A stretch of DNA of 64,000 bases from Saccharothrix sp. ALI-22-I (GTDB lineage: Bacteria; Actinomycetota; Actinomycetes; Mycobacteriales; Pseudonocardiaceae). The stretch lies in contig NZ_MTQP01000043.1 of NCBI RefSeq assembly GCF_001984175.1, positions 30,313 through 94,312 of the forward strand. Direction: 5' to 3'. The position numbers and the translations under genes are program-made. The notes beneath the pieces are model-generated. The model was given only the letters and a program-made list of their open reading frames with translations. It ran no database searches and had not been told where the DNA came from. Shown in pieces: positions 16,450 through 25,187 of the stretch; within the stretch, counting starts at the first letter, position 1; each line of letters begins with the position of its first letter.

Positions 16450-16740
16450 TCCACAGCCGTTGTTGCGCAGCCGTGTCGCAAGAGGCAACAAGGTGGGTAC
16501 GCTCCACGTCCACCCGGCAGAGAGGCGCAACCGCGTCGGCTCTCGACTGCTTGACGCGGCTGTGGCCGCGGCCCGAGAAGACGGCCGACGGTGTGTCGTC
16601 GCTCAGGCGCGGGCGGACTCCTCGGGGGCCCGTTTCCTGTCGGCCCAGGGCCTTCGCAAGGTCCTGACCCTGACGTTCGCCCGACTGCCACTGGCTCAGG
16701 CGGACATCACCGATCACCCGACGGTCGCATCCCGGTTACC
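16450..16740 (+). pseudogene. N-terminal GNAT domain of a split tandem acetyltransferase
   Basis: Reads GTLHVHPAERRNRVGSRLLD then AAVAAAREDGRRCVV and ADSSGARFLSAQGLRKVL, a GNAT acetyl-CoA-binding region (H-P-x-x-R-x-x-x-x-G-S-x-L). Its start is missing. Near 16735 the frame shifts into the downstream GNAT reading frame. Tandem GNAT proteins of about 300 residues with this arrangement occur in actinomycetes, so this is the broken first half. Confidence 0.6.
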
Positions 16741-16742
16741 GG

Positions 16743-17216
16743 TTGGCGTGGTGGAACGGCACCGTTCCCGACCAGTTCGCCGACACGTTCGCCGCCTCTC
16801 GCAGGGCCATGGACGACATGCCGATGGACGACACCGACTACGGCACGGTCTCCTGGGACGTGGACCGGGTCAGGGCCGCAGCGGAGGCCATCGAGAAGCG
16901 CGGTGACCTGTTGCGCACAGTTGTCGCCGTCGACGAGTCGGACGGCTCGATCGCCGGATTCACCGAACTGGTTGTTCCGGAAGGCGGCAAGGGCGACGGC
17001 CAGCACTACGGCACCGGGGTCCTGCCCGAGCACCGCGGGCACGGCCTCGGCCGGTGGATGAAGGCCGAGTCGATCCGCCAAGCCCGGGAACACCACCCGG
17101 ACCTCGACGGGTTGCTGACCGACACCGCCGACAGCAATCTGTACATGCGCAGCATCAATGACGCTCTCGGCTACACACCGACGCACACGACGTTCGAGTA
17201 CCAGCTCGATCTGTAG
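16743..17216 (+). CDS. GNAT-family N-acetyltransferase (C-terminal half of a tandem GNAT)
   Basis: 157 residues. The acetyl-CoA motif is TGVLPEHRGHGLGRWMKAES (R-G-x-G-x-G/A form: H-R-G-H-G-L-G). It ends with NLYMRSINDALGYTPTHTTF, the usual GNAT C-terminal strand. The frame opens at a TTG (16743), with homologous residues (PGYRL) just upstream of it, so translation originally came from the preceding half through a now-shifted frame. It could still be expressed as a single GNAT domain. Substrate unknown; related tandem proteins often acetylate antibiotics or amines. Confidence 0.7.
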   Translation: MAWWNGTVPDQFADTFAASRRAMDDMPMDDTDYGTVSWDVDRVRAAAEAIEKRGDLLRTVVAVDESDGSIAGFTELVVPEGGKGDGQHYGTGVLPEHRGHGLGRWMKAESIRQAREHHPDLDGLLTDTADSNLYMRSINDALGYTPTHTTFEYQLDL

Positions 17217-17534
17217 CAACGCCGCACGGCGCGGCGTTTGGCCTCGTTGACTGATGTGCCCCGAGTTTCGTGGAGTCGACTCGGTGGACTTCACCCACAG
17301 ACCGCTGCGCACCCGCATCTCGGGCGGACTCGTCAACGAGCACAGACATGCCGCATGACGTGCAGCGATGACTTTCGAGCGGCACAACCCGCCGCGATCG
17401 TCGCCTGATGCCGCTCCAACCGCGCCTCAGCGTCAGTCAGTCGTCGCACTTCAGCGCCGAGTCAGCGGCCACGGAGACGATCAGAGGTAGGACGCACACC
17501 TGATGCTGGCCATCACATCGAAGAGGGGCTTCCA
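17217..17534. other. No clear gene (17217-17534)
   Basis: A minus-strand stretch resembles the coiled C-terminal part of serine recombinases (EARLERHQATIAAG-like), but it is short and frame-broken, so it is not called. The last 20 bases, GAAGAGGGGCTTCCA, give the ribosome site of the methyltransferase. Confidence 0.3.
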
Positions 17535-18368
17535 TTGGACACCGCCATCGACGACCGCAAACGCATGCAGAGCAACCAGCAAGGCTGGAACCGGCGAGCC
17601 GTGGCACACCTCGACTCGACCTACTACGACCTCGACTCGTTCCGGGCAGGCAAGAGCAGCCTGCGCTCGCTGGAGCTGGGCGTGGTCGGTGATGTATCCG
17701 GTAAGGACTTCCTGCACTTGCAGTGCCACATCGGACTGAACGCCATCTCCTGGGCCCGACGGGGTGCCAACGTCACAGCGGTGGACTTCGCCGACGAGGC
17801 CCTCAAGATCGGCGGTGAGCTGGCCAAGGGCCTGAACACGGACATCAACTTCGTGCACGCCAACGTCTTCGACCTGCCCGAGGTGTTGGAGGGTTCCTTC
17901 GACATCGTCTACACCGACTACGGGGTGCTGCACCTCCTGCCGGACCTGTCCGCGTGGGCCAAGGTCGTGGCGCACTTCCTCAAGCCCGGTGGTGTCTTCC
18001 ACGTCGTGGAGATCCACCCGATCCTCGCCGCGATCGAGGAGGTCGGCAACGGCGAGCTGCGGGTTCGCCCGGAGGCAATCCCCAGCGGTCCTCTCGAGGA
18101 CGAGGTCACCGCCACGTACGGGGACGGGTACGACGACGTTCAGCACATCGATCCGTACAAGCAGTACAGCTGGCTGTGGAGCATTCCCACCGTCATGAAC
18201 GCGCTGATCGAGGCGGGACTGCGGATCGAGACGTTCACTGAGGTGCCGGTCGACTGCCGGCAACGCTTCAGCAACATGGTCCGTGACGAGAACGACGAGG
18301 GGTTGTGGCGGATGCCCGGAGACCCGATCCCCCTGTCGTGGACCTGCTCCGCGCGCAAGCCGGAGTAG
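17535..18368 (+). CDS. Class I SAM-dependent methyltransferase
   Basis: 277 residues. The Rossmann-type core begins with DFLHLQCHIGLNAISWARRG (motif I variant: L-H-L-Q-C-x-x-G), then VTAVDFADEALKIG with the ribose-binding acidic residue, FDIVYTDYGVLHLLPDL and VAHFLKPGGVFHVVE. The C-terminal third is helical. It starts at TTG 17535 after GAGGGG; ATG 17565 is an alternative. The L-H-L-Q-C-H-x-G form is common in small-molecule methyltransferases. It converges on the biosynthetic operon across a perfect hairpin, so it could be a tailoring enzyme, but it is transcribed separately and may be unrelated. Confidence 0.85.
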   Translation: MDTAIDDRKRMQSNQQGWNRRAVAHLDSTYYDLDSFRAGKSSLRSLELGVVGDVSGKDFLHLQCHIGLNAISWARRGANVTAVDFADEALKIGGELAKGLNTDINFVHANVFDLPEVLEGSFDIVYTDYGVLHLLPDLSAWAKVVAHFLKPGGVFHVVEIHPILAAIEEVGNGELRVRPEAIPSGPLEDEVTATYGDGYDDVQHIDPYKQYSWLWSIPTVMNALIEAGLRIETFTEVPVDCRQRFSNMVRDENDEGLWRMPGDPIPLSWTCSARKPE

Positions 18369-18434
18369 CCCGCCCCGCCGTTGTCACACGGCCGCTGTGT
18401 CCGGCCAGGACCAGAGAGCCGATGCCATGCCGGA

Positions 18435-18470
18435 CAGGCCTCCTCCGCCAGCTTGGGCGGAGGAGGCCTG
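18435..18470. terminator. Perfect 15-bp bidirectional terminator at the left cluster edge
   Basis: caggcctcctccgcc, loop agcttg, ggcggaggaggcctg: a perfect 15-bp stem in the 155-bp gap between convergent stops (18368 and 18524). It marks the end of the long biosynthetic operon. Confidence 0.85.
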
Positions 18471-18523
18471 CGGCTCGGTGATGAGGGGGCCGACCACAGC
18501 AACTCCGGTGAGCGGCCCGCGGC

Positions 18524-20101
18524 TCAGCGTTGGCGTTCCACCGCCTGCACCACAACGGTCCCGCCGCTGTCGTCCCTCGTGCGCGCTTGGGCCTCGGCGG
18601 CGAACTCCAGCGCGACGCCGTTGCGCCCGGTGGGAGTCAGGACGAGTTCGACCGTGCCGCAGCCGTGGCGTCCCGCGATCTCCACGATCTCCTGAAGGAC
18701 GAGCGGCTCGACGCCACGGCCCATCACGGGGCACGAGACCGAGAACACCTCAACAGAGCAGACGCCGGAGTCGAACGCCAGCGCGGCCACCGCACCCAAG
18801 CCGTAGTCGCCGAATCGGTCGCGGACGCTCGCCGTGAGCAGCAGCCGGTCGTCGGCGAGGGCGAAGTCGGCCGGGACGAACCCGTCGGGTACCGGGCCGA
18901 GCACAAAGTCCTTGGCCCCCGCGAGCAACTCGGTCACCTTCGGGGGCACAGCGTCGCCCGGCTCGTCGAACGTGACCGAGACGTCCAGGCTGTCCACGAA
19001 CTCCTCCAGCGACAAGGTCCGAGCGGATTCCCCCGGAAGCACCGGAAGGGCCGCGCCGGGCCGCCTGCGCAGGGGCCTGTCGAAGACGCAGGACTCCTGC
19101 AGCTCCGCCGGCCAGTTCTCGGAGGCCGAGCCGAGGAGCACCGGCTCCAGCCCGTCGATCGCGTCAGCCGCGCCCGCCAGCTCGGGATCCGCCGTCAGCA
19201 GCAAGCTCGGTCCGAGGCGGGCGGCCACCTCGCTCAACGGCTCAGCTCCCGCCGTCCACTCGCCGACCAGGTACGGCGCCAGCGGAGCCCAATCGCCGGT
19301 GAGCGCCTCCAGGAACACGTCGCCCGGCGCGGTGGTGGCGAGGCGCATTCCGGCCGCGCCGAGCCGCAGCAGCGAGTCGCGGAGGACCTCCGCGTACGCC
19401 TGCGTCAGGATGTCGCCGCCGAGGACCACGGCACGGGGGACGCCGCCGAAGCGGACCCGCAGGAGCCGGGCGATGACGAGCCCGAGCCGCCAGAACACCT
19501 CCTCGGTGTAGGGGATACGGGCGAACGCGTGGAGGGCCGGGTGGTGGGCACGCAGCGCCCCGACATCACGCACGGCCTCCTCCGCGTCGGCGACCAGCAC
19601 GTGGGGGTTGCCCGCGAGCCGGTCCCGCAGCCGCTGTCTGGCCGCCGTGGCGGCCGCCGCGATCCCGTCGGGGCACCCGGCATCAGCCGCCCCGGCCCTG
19701 TTCTGCGGAAGGGCGGGGAGCACGAACACAAGGCATGTCTCCCTGCGGTCGGCAGCCGCCAACGTCGCGTCCGCGAGCCGCAAGAGCTCACCCTCCTCCT
19801 CGCCGTCCGGCATCTCCTCCCAGCGAGGGGCGACGACAAGCACGTCGGGGGCGAGCCGGGCCATCCGCCCGTGGTCGTCGAGGCATTCGGGCAGAATCTG
19901 GTTGAACGGTCCGACGACGATCTCGGGGACGAGACCCGCGTCCACGAGCGCCACGTGCAGGTACGGCTCAATCGGATCGATCGTGTAAGAGGCCAGCAGC
20001 CCGACGGTCAGGGCGGGCGGGGCGGTAGGCAGGCCCCGGCGGCGCGTCCGCACGGCGGCGGCCGCGGCGGCCAGGGCGTCGCGCTCAGCGGTCGCCGACA
20101 T
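18524..20101 (-). CDS. FkbH-like protein with degenerate HAD phosphatase domain
   Basis: 525 residues, starting at ATG 20101 after AGGAGGGTGTCG; it overlaps the E2 gene by 17 bases. Residues about 30-190 match the FkbH N-terminal region (VGLLASYTIDPIEPYLHVAL, VGPFNQI, FARIPYTEEVFWRLG). The middle should be a HAD phosphatase with D-L-D-N-T-L-W-G-G, N-W-x-P-K and D-D-N-P motifs. Here it reads AVVLGGDILTQAY, VGEWTAGAEPLSEVA and LLLTADPELAG: the nucleophile Asp, the Lys and the metal ligands are gone. The C-terminal GNAT-like part is conserved (RDRFGDYGLGAVAALAF, SVEVFSVSCPVMGRGVEPLV). Canonical FkbH proteins convert 1,3-bisphosphoglycerate to glyceryl-ACP. This one cannot do the phosphatase step as known, so it may use another donor, act as a scaffold, or transfer an acyl group. 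Last gene of the operon. Confidence 0.82.
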   Translation of the reverse strand: MSATAERDALAAAAAAVRTRRRGLPTAPPALTVGLLASYTIDPIEPYLHVALVDAGLVPEIVVGPFNQILPECLDDHGRMARLAPDVLVVAPRWEEMPDGEEEGELLRLADATLAAADRRETCLVFVLPALPQNRAGAADAGCPDGIAAAATAARQRLRDRLAGNPHVLVADAEEAVRDVGALRAHHPALHAFARIPYTEEVFWRLGLVIARLLRVRFGGVPRAVVLGGDILTQAYAEVLRDSLLRLGAAGMRLATTAPGDVFLEALTGDWAPLAPYLVGEWTAGAEPLSEVAARLGPSLLLTADPELAGAADAIDGLEPVLLGSASENWPAELQESCVFDRPLRRRPGAALPVLPGESARTLSLEEFVDSLDVSVTFDEPGDAVPPKVTELLAGAKDFVLGPVPDGFVPADFALADDRLLLTASVRDRFGDYGLGAVAALAFDSGVCSVEVFSVSCPVMGRGVEPLVLQEIVEIAGRHGCGTVELVLTPTGRNGVALEFAAEAQARTRDDSGGTVVVQAVERQR

Positions 20102-21335
20102 CGACACCCTCCTCACCACGCACGCCGGCCGGGGAGGGCAGAGCTGCCGCAGGAACGCCCCGGCCGGAGACGGACGGGTCGCCGAGCGCCGCGGGCGACT
20201 CGAGCGCCGCCTTGATCGCTTTCAGGAACTCCACCGCGGTACTGCCGTTGACGAACCGGTGGTCGTAGGCGAGCCCGACGATGGCCACAGAGCGCGGGAT
20301 GACGGCGCCGTCGGCGGTGAACACGGCCTCGTGGCGGGTGCCGCCCAGCGATACCGCGCACGTCTGGCCGGGGAAGACGATGGGCTGGGCGAGCAGGACG
20401 TCGTCGTTGTTGTTCAGGGAAAGGAGGATGTTGGCACCGTTGAGGTCGGCCGTCTCAAAGGCCTCGCGCATGGCCTTGATGCGGTAGTCCATCAGCAGGC
20501 CGGCGATCTCGTCGAGCGTCCGTTCGCCCGCGTCCTTCACCACCGGCGCGAAGAGCCCCCGTCCGACGTCGACGGTGACGCCGACGTGTGCCGCCTCGGG
20601 CAGCAGCAGCGTGCCCTCGGCGGTGGGAGTGCCGTAGCAGAGGGGGAACCGCGCGGGCAGCCGGCCGAGGACGGCCACGAGCAGCTCGGAGAGCCCGACG
20701 AGTGCTCCCGTCCGCTCAGACAGCTCCCTGGCGGTGGCCATGGCGGAGTCGACGGTGACGACGACGGCCGTGAAGGCGGCCGGGATCTCCTGGTGGGACT
20801 TGGAAACCGCCGCGGCCACCGCACGCTGCGCACGGTTCGGGGTGTGCGTTTTCGTCTCGCCGCCCTGTGTCTCGCCGCCCTGTGTCCCGCCGCTTTGAGG
20901 CGCCTCGCTCAGTAGCCGACGTACGTCGGCCTCGCGAACGACCCGCAGACCCAGCCGGGACAGGGTGGCCGGCTCTATCCCGTGCTGTTCGGCCAGGAGA
21001 CGCGCGGGTTCGGTGAGCGTGGCGCGCCCCTCGACGACCTCGTCCACGGATCCGGGCGTGGGGTCCGCGAGCCGGCTGGCCAGGAACTCCTGCCGGTCCG
21101 CCTCGGAGGCGAAGAGGTGGGCGATGACGTCGCCCTGGGCGCAGTCGGCAGGTGCCGCCACCAGCCTCTGCAGGATGCCGTCGTGCTCGCAGTACAGCTC
21201 CTCGGTCGCCTTCGAGGTCTCGACGACGACGACCGGATCGCCCTCCTTCAGCTGCTGCCCGTCCTCGGCGAGCCATTCGACGAGTACGTAGGCGGTGTCG
21301 TTGTTGTTGAGCTTCGGCACCTCGATGTCGATCAC
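20085..21335 (-). CDS. 2-Oxoacid dehydrogenase-type E2 acyltransferase with lipoyl domain
   Basis: 416 residues, GTG start at 21335 (overlap GTGA with E1beta; AAAGGAG upstream). Residues about 1-80 are a lipoyl domain with the modified Lys in VVVETSKATEELY. A peripheral-subunit-binding region lies near residues 108-143. The catalytic domain runs from about 170 to the end. The active-site block is LAYDHRFVNGSTAVEFL: the His is present but the usual H-R-x-x-D-G Asp is Asn. E2 enzymes move an acyl group from lipoyl-Lys to CoA or, in antibiotic clusters, to an ACP. With E1alpha, E1beta, an MbtH-ACP and an FkbH-like gene in one operon and no E3, a role in loading an ACP with a two- or three-carbon acyl unit is likely. 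The C-terminal tail (about 30 residues) is low-complexity. Confidence 0.87.
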   Translation of the reverse strand: MIDIEVPKLNNNDTAYVLVEWLAEDGQQLKEGDPVVVVETSKATEELYCEHDGILQRLVAAPADCAQGDVIAHLFASEADRQEFLASRLADPTPGSVDEVVEGRATLTEPARLLAEQHGIEPATLSRLGLRVVREADVRRLLSEAPQSGGTQGGETQGGETKTHTPNRAQRAVAAAVSKSHQEIPAAFTAVVVTVDSAMATARELSERTGALVGLSELLVAVLGRLPARFPLCYGTPTAEGTLLLPEAAHVGVTVDVGRGLFAPVVKDAGERTLDEIAGLLMDYRIKAMREAFETADLNGANILLSLNNNDDVLLAQPIVFPGQTCAVSLGGTRHEAVFTADGAVIPRSVAIVGLAYDHRFVNGSTAVEFLKAIKAALESPAALGDPSVSGRGVPAAALPSPAGVRGEEGVDVGDR

Positions 21336-22369
21336 ACCGGGCTCCTTTCGCCACGCAGGTCCGCGAGTACGGCCTCACGGATCGTGTCGGCCTGGACCAG
21401 GACCTCGCGTTCCAAATGGACGGCCGTCGGGATGACGCTGTCGGCCGAGTGGATGAGCCGGACGGGCCGACGGAGCCGCCCCCAAAGCCGCTCGTGCAGG
21501 ACGTGCGCGACCTCCGCACCCCAGGTCCCGCCCGCCGTGCTCTCCTCGACGACGCAGACGTACGCCGCACGCCGCGCCGCACCGAGCAACGCCTCGGCCT
21601 CCACCGGGTACAGCCGGGAGGGGATCACGAGCCGGCAGCTGATCTCGTGGTGCAGCAGCAGGTCGCGCATGGCGGCCATGGCGCGTTCCGCCATGCCACC
21701 GGGCGCGACGATGAGGCAGTCCACATCGCCGTCAGCGTCGACGTACACCTGCGCCGGGGCGATGTCGTCCGCGCCGAGGAAGCCATAGTCGAACAAGTCG
21801 TCCACTCGGCCGTCACCAGCTGTCCGGCGCGTGTAGAGCACCTTGTCCTCGATGAACACGCACGGTTCGCCGAGTGCGAGCATGTGGGCCAGCACCGTCC
21901 GGTTGTCGTGGAACGGCGACAGCTCGAACAGCGACAGTCCGGGAATCCCGATGAAGTGCTTCAGCAGGGTCTGGCTGTGCGTCGGGCCGTAGCCGCGGTT
22001 GCCGCCGGACGGGCAGCGCACCACCAGGCGCATGGGGTGCGGCCGCCCGTACATGGACACGGACTTGCTGGCGAAATTGAGCACCTGGTCGAACGCGAGA
22101 CCGGCGAAGTCACCGAACATGATCTCGACGATCGCCGCGTCCCCGGCCATGGCGAGCCCAGCGGCGACGCCGACGATGCCGTTCTCGCTGATCGGCGTGG
22201 TGATCACCCGGCCAGGATGGGCCTGCGACAGCCCGCGGGTCACCTTGAACGCCCCTCCGTACGGATCGGCGATGTCCTCACCGAGCACGTACAGCCGGGA
22301 GTCAGCCCGCATGCACTCGTGCAGCGCGCTGTTGAGGTTCTCCACCACCCGTACCGGCCGCCCGTTCAC
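21332..22369 (-). CDS. 2-Oxoacid dehydrogenase-type E1 beta subunit
   Basis: 345 residues from GTG 22369, which overlaps the E1alpha stop as GTGA; the longer upstream reading frame is a shadow. It has the transketolase-like pyrimidine-binding domain: YVLGEDIADPYGGAFKVTRG, TPISENGIVGVAAGLAMAG (catalytic Glu in S-E-N), EIMFGDFAGLAFDQVLN and PMRLVVRCPSGGNRGYGPTH. The C-terminal transketolase-type domain has VVEESTAGGTWGAEVAH. With E1alpha it forms a thiamine-diphosphate enzyme that decarboxylates a 2-oxoacid, or cleaves a ketose phosphate as in naphthyridinomycin-type systems, and passes the fragment to the E2 lipoyl group. Confidence 0.9.
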   Translation of the reverse strand: MNGRPVRVVENLNSALHECMRADSRLYVLGEDIADPYGGAFKVTRGLSQAHPGRVITTPISENGIVGVAAGLAMAGDAAIVEIMFGDFAGLAFDQVLNFASKSVSMYGRPHPMRLVVRCPSGGNRGYGPTHSQTLLKHFIGIPGLSLFELSPFHDNRTVLAHMLALGEPCVFIEDKVLYTRRTAGDGRVDDLFDYGFLGADDIAPAQVYVDADGDVDCLIVAPGGMAERAMAAMRDLLLHHEISCRLVIPSRLYPVEAEALLGAARRAAYVCVVEESTAGGTWGAEVAHVLHERLWGRLRRPVRLIHSADSVIPTAVHLEREVLVQADTIREAVLADLRGERSPV

Positions 22370-23313
22370 GCCTTGCTCCAGACCGCCGGCGGCCTCGCGG
22401 CCACCTCGTCCACCAGCCGGGTGACCCGTGCCGCCGCGATCGCGTCGGCCTCCGCGAACCGCTCCCCGAGGGCCTCGGAGTACAGCGCGTGCCAGTCGGC
22501 CGCGCGCACCTGTCGCAGTTCCGCATCCGTCCGGGTGTCGTCGCCCTTGCTGTGCGGCCCGAGCCGGTGCGTGACGAACTCCAGGACCAGCGGAGCGCCG
22601 TCCCGTACTCGCTCGACGAGCGGCCCGGCCGTGGCCCGGATCTCGGTCAGGCTGCTGTTCTCGACGCGCAGGTGGGCAATGCCGAACGCGGCGGCGCGGG
22701 CCCGGATGGTGCCCGCCATCTGCGCACCGGTGGCCGTCGACTGGGCGATACCGTTGTGCTCGACGACGACGAGGAGTGGCAGCCGCCACAACGCTGCCAT
22801 GTTGAGCGCCTCGTAGACCGCGCCCTCACCCCAGGTGCCGTCGCCGATGTAGGTGAGCGCGAGCGCTCCCGGCTCGTGCCGCTTGAGATGGAGGGCAACC
22901 CCGGCGGCGACCGGCAGGCTCTCCCCCTGCACGCCGGTGGACAGGTAGCGGTCGCGGAAGATGTGCTGGCTGCCGCCGACGCCGTTGCAGACGGCACCCT
23001 CCCGGCCCATGATCTCCGCGAGCAGGCCGGCGGGGTCGCCGAACCTGGCGATGTAGTGGCCGTGGCCGCGGTGGTTGCTGAAGACGTAGTCACGTTCGGC
23101 CAGCAGCGGTACCAGCGCGACCGGCACGTATTCCTGCCCGAGGCAGGTGTGCGTCGTGCCGTGCAGCTCGCCCCGCGCGAACAGGTCGAGCAGGGCGAGC
23201 TCGAAGTGGCGGATCAGCAACATCGTCGCCAGGTCGGCGTCCGCCGGTGGCGAGATGTGGTCGGCGCCGTCCGGCGCCATCTCGATGGTCGTCGTCGCCA
23301 TGTTGTTGGTCAC
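22366..23313 (-). CDS. 2-Oxoacid dehydrogenase-type E1 alpha subunit
   Basis: 315 residues, GTG start at 23313. The thiamine-diphosphate motif is complete: GDGTWGEGAVYEALNMAAL then VVEHNGIAQST (G-D-G ... N). HTCLGQEYVPVAL, NHRGHGHYIARFGD and GVGGSQHIFRD are conserved E1alpha segments. HRLGPHSKGDD matches the phosphorylation-loop region. Length is typical of acetoin- or pyruvate-dehydrogenase-type E1alpha. It lies 48 bases after the MbtH-ACP gene and is coupled to E1beta. The E1/E2 set without E3 in a peptide/polyketide cluster suggests a dedicated acyl-supply route rather than central metabolism. Confidence 0.9.
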   Translation of the reverse strand: MTNNMATTTIEMAPDGADHISPPADADLATMLLIRHFELALLDLFARGELHGTTHTCLGQEYVPVALVPLLAERDYVFSNHRGHGHYIARFGDPAGLLAEIMGREGAVCNGVGGSQHIFRDRYLSTGVQGESLPVAAGVALHLKRHEPGALALTYIGDGTWGEGAVYEALNMAALWRLPLLVVVEHNGIAQSTATGAQMAGTIRARAAAFGIAHLRVENSSLTEIRATAGPLVERVRDGAPLVLEFVTHRLGPHSKGDDTRTDAELRQVRAADWHALYSEALGERFAEADAIAAARVTRLVDEVAARPPAVWSKA

Positions 23314-23361
23314 TTGCTGGTCCTCTCCCGGTTTCCGCAGCGGGCGAGCCGGACGCTTCGG

Positions 23362-23799
23362 TCAGGCGAGCACGTTCTTGGCCCGCAGCGTCTCCCGGAT
23401 GGCCGCGACCGAGGTCAGGCCACGGATCTCAGCCACGGACAGTGCGATGCCGAACGTGTGCTCCAGCGTCGTGACGAGCTGGATGTGCTTGAGGCTCGTC
23501 CACGCGGCGGACCTGCCCGGCCCGACGTCGTCGCCGATCTCCGCCGGGTCGGTCTCCAGGACCTCGGCGATCAGCCGGACCAGCGGCGTGGCGTCGGACG
23601 TGGTCTCGCGGACGGACCGTGGACGCATGTCCGTCCACACCTCCTCGATGTAGGCCAGGCACTCCTCCTTGCTGGCCGTCTTCCCGGCGTCGTGCCAGCC
23701 CGGCGGGTTCTCCTTGTGGTCCGGCCAGACGGAGTACTGCTCCTCGTCGTTCACGACCACCCGGTAGGAGGGGTCGGCCGTGGCGGCGGTGTCGGTCAT
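23362..23799 (-). CDS. MbtH-like protein fused to an acyl carrier protein
   Basis: 145 residues from ATG 23799, with GAAGGAGCC upstream. Residues about 10-64 are a full MbtH domain: [44 protein letters not shown] (the N-x-E-x-Q-x-S-x-W-P, G-W and W-T-D-x-R-P signatures). Residues about 68-145 are a free-standing-type [22 protein letters not shown] then [20 protein letters not shown], with the phosphopantetheine Ser in T-S-L-K. MbtH proteins activate NRPS adenylation domains and are normally 60-75 residues alone or fused to A domains. MbtH joined to an ACP is unusual. The W-x-S-L-K-H-I ACP type is the one that pairs with FkbH enzymes. It lies between an exporter and E1alpha, so the ACP is the likely acceptor for the E1/E2 product. 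Confidence 0.9.
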   Translation of the reverse strand: MTDTAATADPSYRVVVNDEEQYSVWPDHKENPPGWHDAGKTASKEECLAYIEEVWTDMRPRSVRETTSDATPLVRLIAEVLETDPAEIGDDVGPGRSAAWTSLKHIQLVTTLEHTFGIALSVAEIRGLTSVAAIRETLRAKNVLA

Positions 23800-23822
23800 G
23801 GATGGCTCCTTCAAGTGGGCGC

Positions 23823-25187
23823 TCATTTGGCGGGTGCGGTGCCGGGAGTCACCGCGGAGGGCTCGGTCTCGCCGCCCCCGTCCGGCAGGAGGTCCTCCGC
23901 GTGCCGGATGGAGGGAGTGAGAAAGCCGACGAGGGCGACGACAGCCGCGCCAAGGCCGGACACGATGAACAGAACGGCGATCCCGGAGCCCGGTCCGGTG
24001 CCGGTGATGGGACCGAAGACCGAAGCGAGCCACCCGTCCGACCGCATGGCGGGCTCCAGGAGGTTGTCGGCGAGCACACCGGCGGAGAGGTAGGCGAGAG
24101 GGCTCGCGATGTTCTCGACCATCTGGACCACGGCGAAGATGCGCCCCTGGAGTCGCGGTGGGGTCTTCTCCTGCCAGATGGTCTGGTTGTAGCCGTCGAT
24201 GAAGGGCAGGGCACCCCAGCCGAAGAACAGCGCGATCGACCAGATCCAGATGCCGTCGAAGCCGAAGAGGATCCGCCCGAGAACGCCGAGGACGAGGATC
24301 GCGACGAGCATCCGGAGAACCTTGTCCTGGGTGGGCTTGAGCATGGCCAGCACGACGCCCGCCCCCGTGCCGCCGATCGCCCCGATGACCTGGACGATGC
24401 CCACCGCGTTGGCCGAGTCGCCGGTGCGGGCGAGGACCAGCGGCGGGAACAGCACCCAGCCGAGCGCGGACAGGAAGCTGATCGCGATCATGATGGACAG
24501 CAGCCCGACCAGTGGCCGCCTGCGCGCGATGTACGTGAAGCCCACGGCGAAGTCCCGCCGGAACCTGGACCCGGCGGACCCCGTCTCCCCCGCGGTGTGG
24601 TCGCGGACGGGGTCGGGCGGCAGCGTGACGGCGTAGACAGCGGCGACCGCCAGCAGGGCCGAGACCACGTCGATGGCGAGGATCGGGGCGAGCCCGAACG
24701 CCGACATCAGCGGCGCGGCGAGGGCGGGGGCGGCCACGTACGGCGCCGCCCGCAGCAGGCCCATCATCGCGTTGGCCCGGGTGTAACCGCCCTTCTCGAT
24801 CATCAGCGTGATGGCGGCGCTGTACGCGGGTACCTGGAAGGCGAGGAACGCGCCGGTCAGGAAGTTCACCACGTACAGCTGCCAGAGCTGCGGATCCCCG
24901 AACACGTAGACGCCGAGCAGCGCCAGGGTCACGGCGGCCGAGCCGACATCCGCGGCGATGATGGTGGTGCGGCGGCTCCACCGGTCGATCAGCACCCCCG
25001 CGATGGGCGAGAAGGCGACGGTCGCACCGAAGGCGACGAACGTCAGCAGAGTCACGCTGAGGGCCGAGTGTGTCTCTTGGAAGACACTGATGCCGATGGC
25101 GAAGTTCGTCATCCGGGTGCCAACGGTCGACAACATCTGGCCGGACCACATCACAGTGAACCCGGCGAAACCCGAAGCGCGTCTCAT
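23823..25187 (-). CDS. MFS exporter
   Basis: 454 residues, about twelve hydrophobic segments, of the MFS_3/EntS-like exporter group. The loop 2-3 motif is [19 protein letters not shown] (G-x-x-x-D-R-x-x-R). The second-half loop ARLQGR-like element appears as [20 protein letters not shown]. The start ATG overlaps the NRPS stop (ATGA), so it is co-translated with the assembly line. Probable role: export of, and self-resistance to, the peptide product. The hydrophilic C-terminus ([16 protein letters not shown]) is cytoplasmic. Confidence 0.9.
   Translation of the reverse strand: MRRASGFAGFTVMWSGQMLSTVGTRMTNFAIGISVFQETHSALSVTLLTFVAFGATVAFSPIAGVLIDRWSRRTTIIAADVGSAAVTLALLGVYVFGDPQLWQLYVVNFLTGAFLAFQVPAYSAAITLMIEKGGYTRANAMMGLLRAAPYVAAPALAAPLMSAFGLAPILAIDVVSALLAVAAVYAVTLPPDPVRDHTAGETGSAGSRFRRDFAVGFTYIARRRPLVGLLSIMIAISFLSALGWVLFPPLVLARTGDSANAVGIVQVIGAIGGTGAGVVLAMLKPTQDKVLRMLVAILVLGVLGRILFGFDGIWIWSIALFFGWGALPFIDGYNQTIWQEKTPPRLQGRIFAVVQMVENIASPLAYLSAGVLADNLLEPAMRSDGWLASVFGPITGTGPGSGIAVLFIVSGLGAAVVALVGFLTPSIRHAEDLLPDGGGETEPSAVTPGTAPAK

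Noticed and set aside
17217..17534. Possible serine-recombinase C-terminal scrap
   Set aside because: Only a few coiled-coil-like residues resemble recombinases, across broken frames; evidence too thin.
18530..20215. Plus-strand open frame of 561 codons opposite the FkbH-like gene
   Set aside because: Antisense shadow; low-complexity Arg/Gly/His-rich product and no ribosome site.
22370..22789. Upstream extension of E1beta
   Set aside because: Overlaps E1alpha in another frame and is Arg-rich; the GTG at 22369 with GTGA overlap is the natural start.
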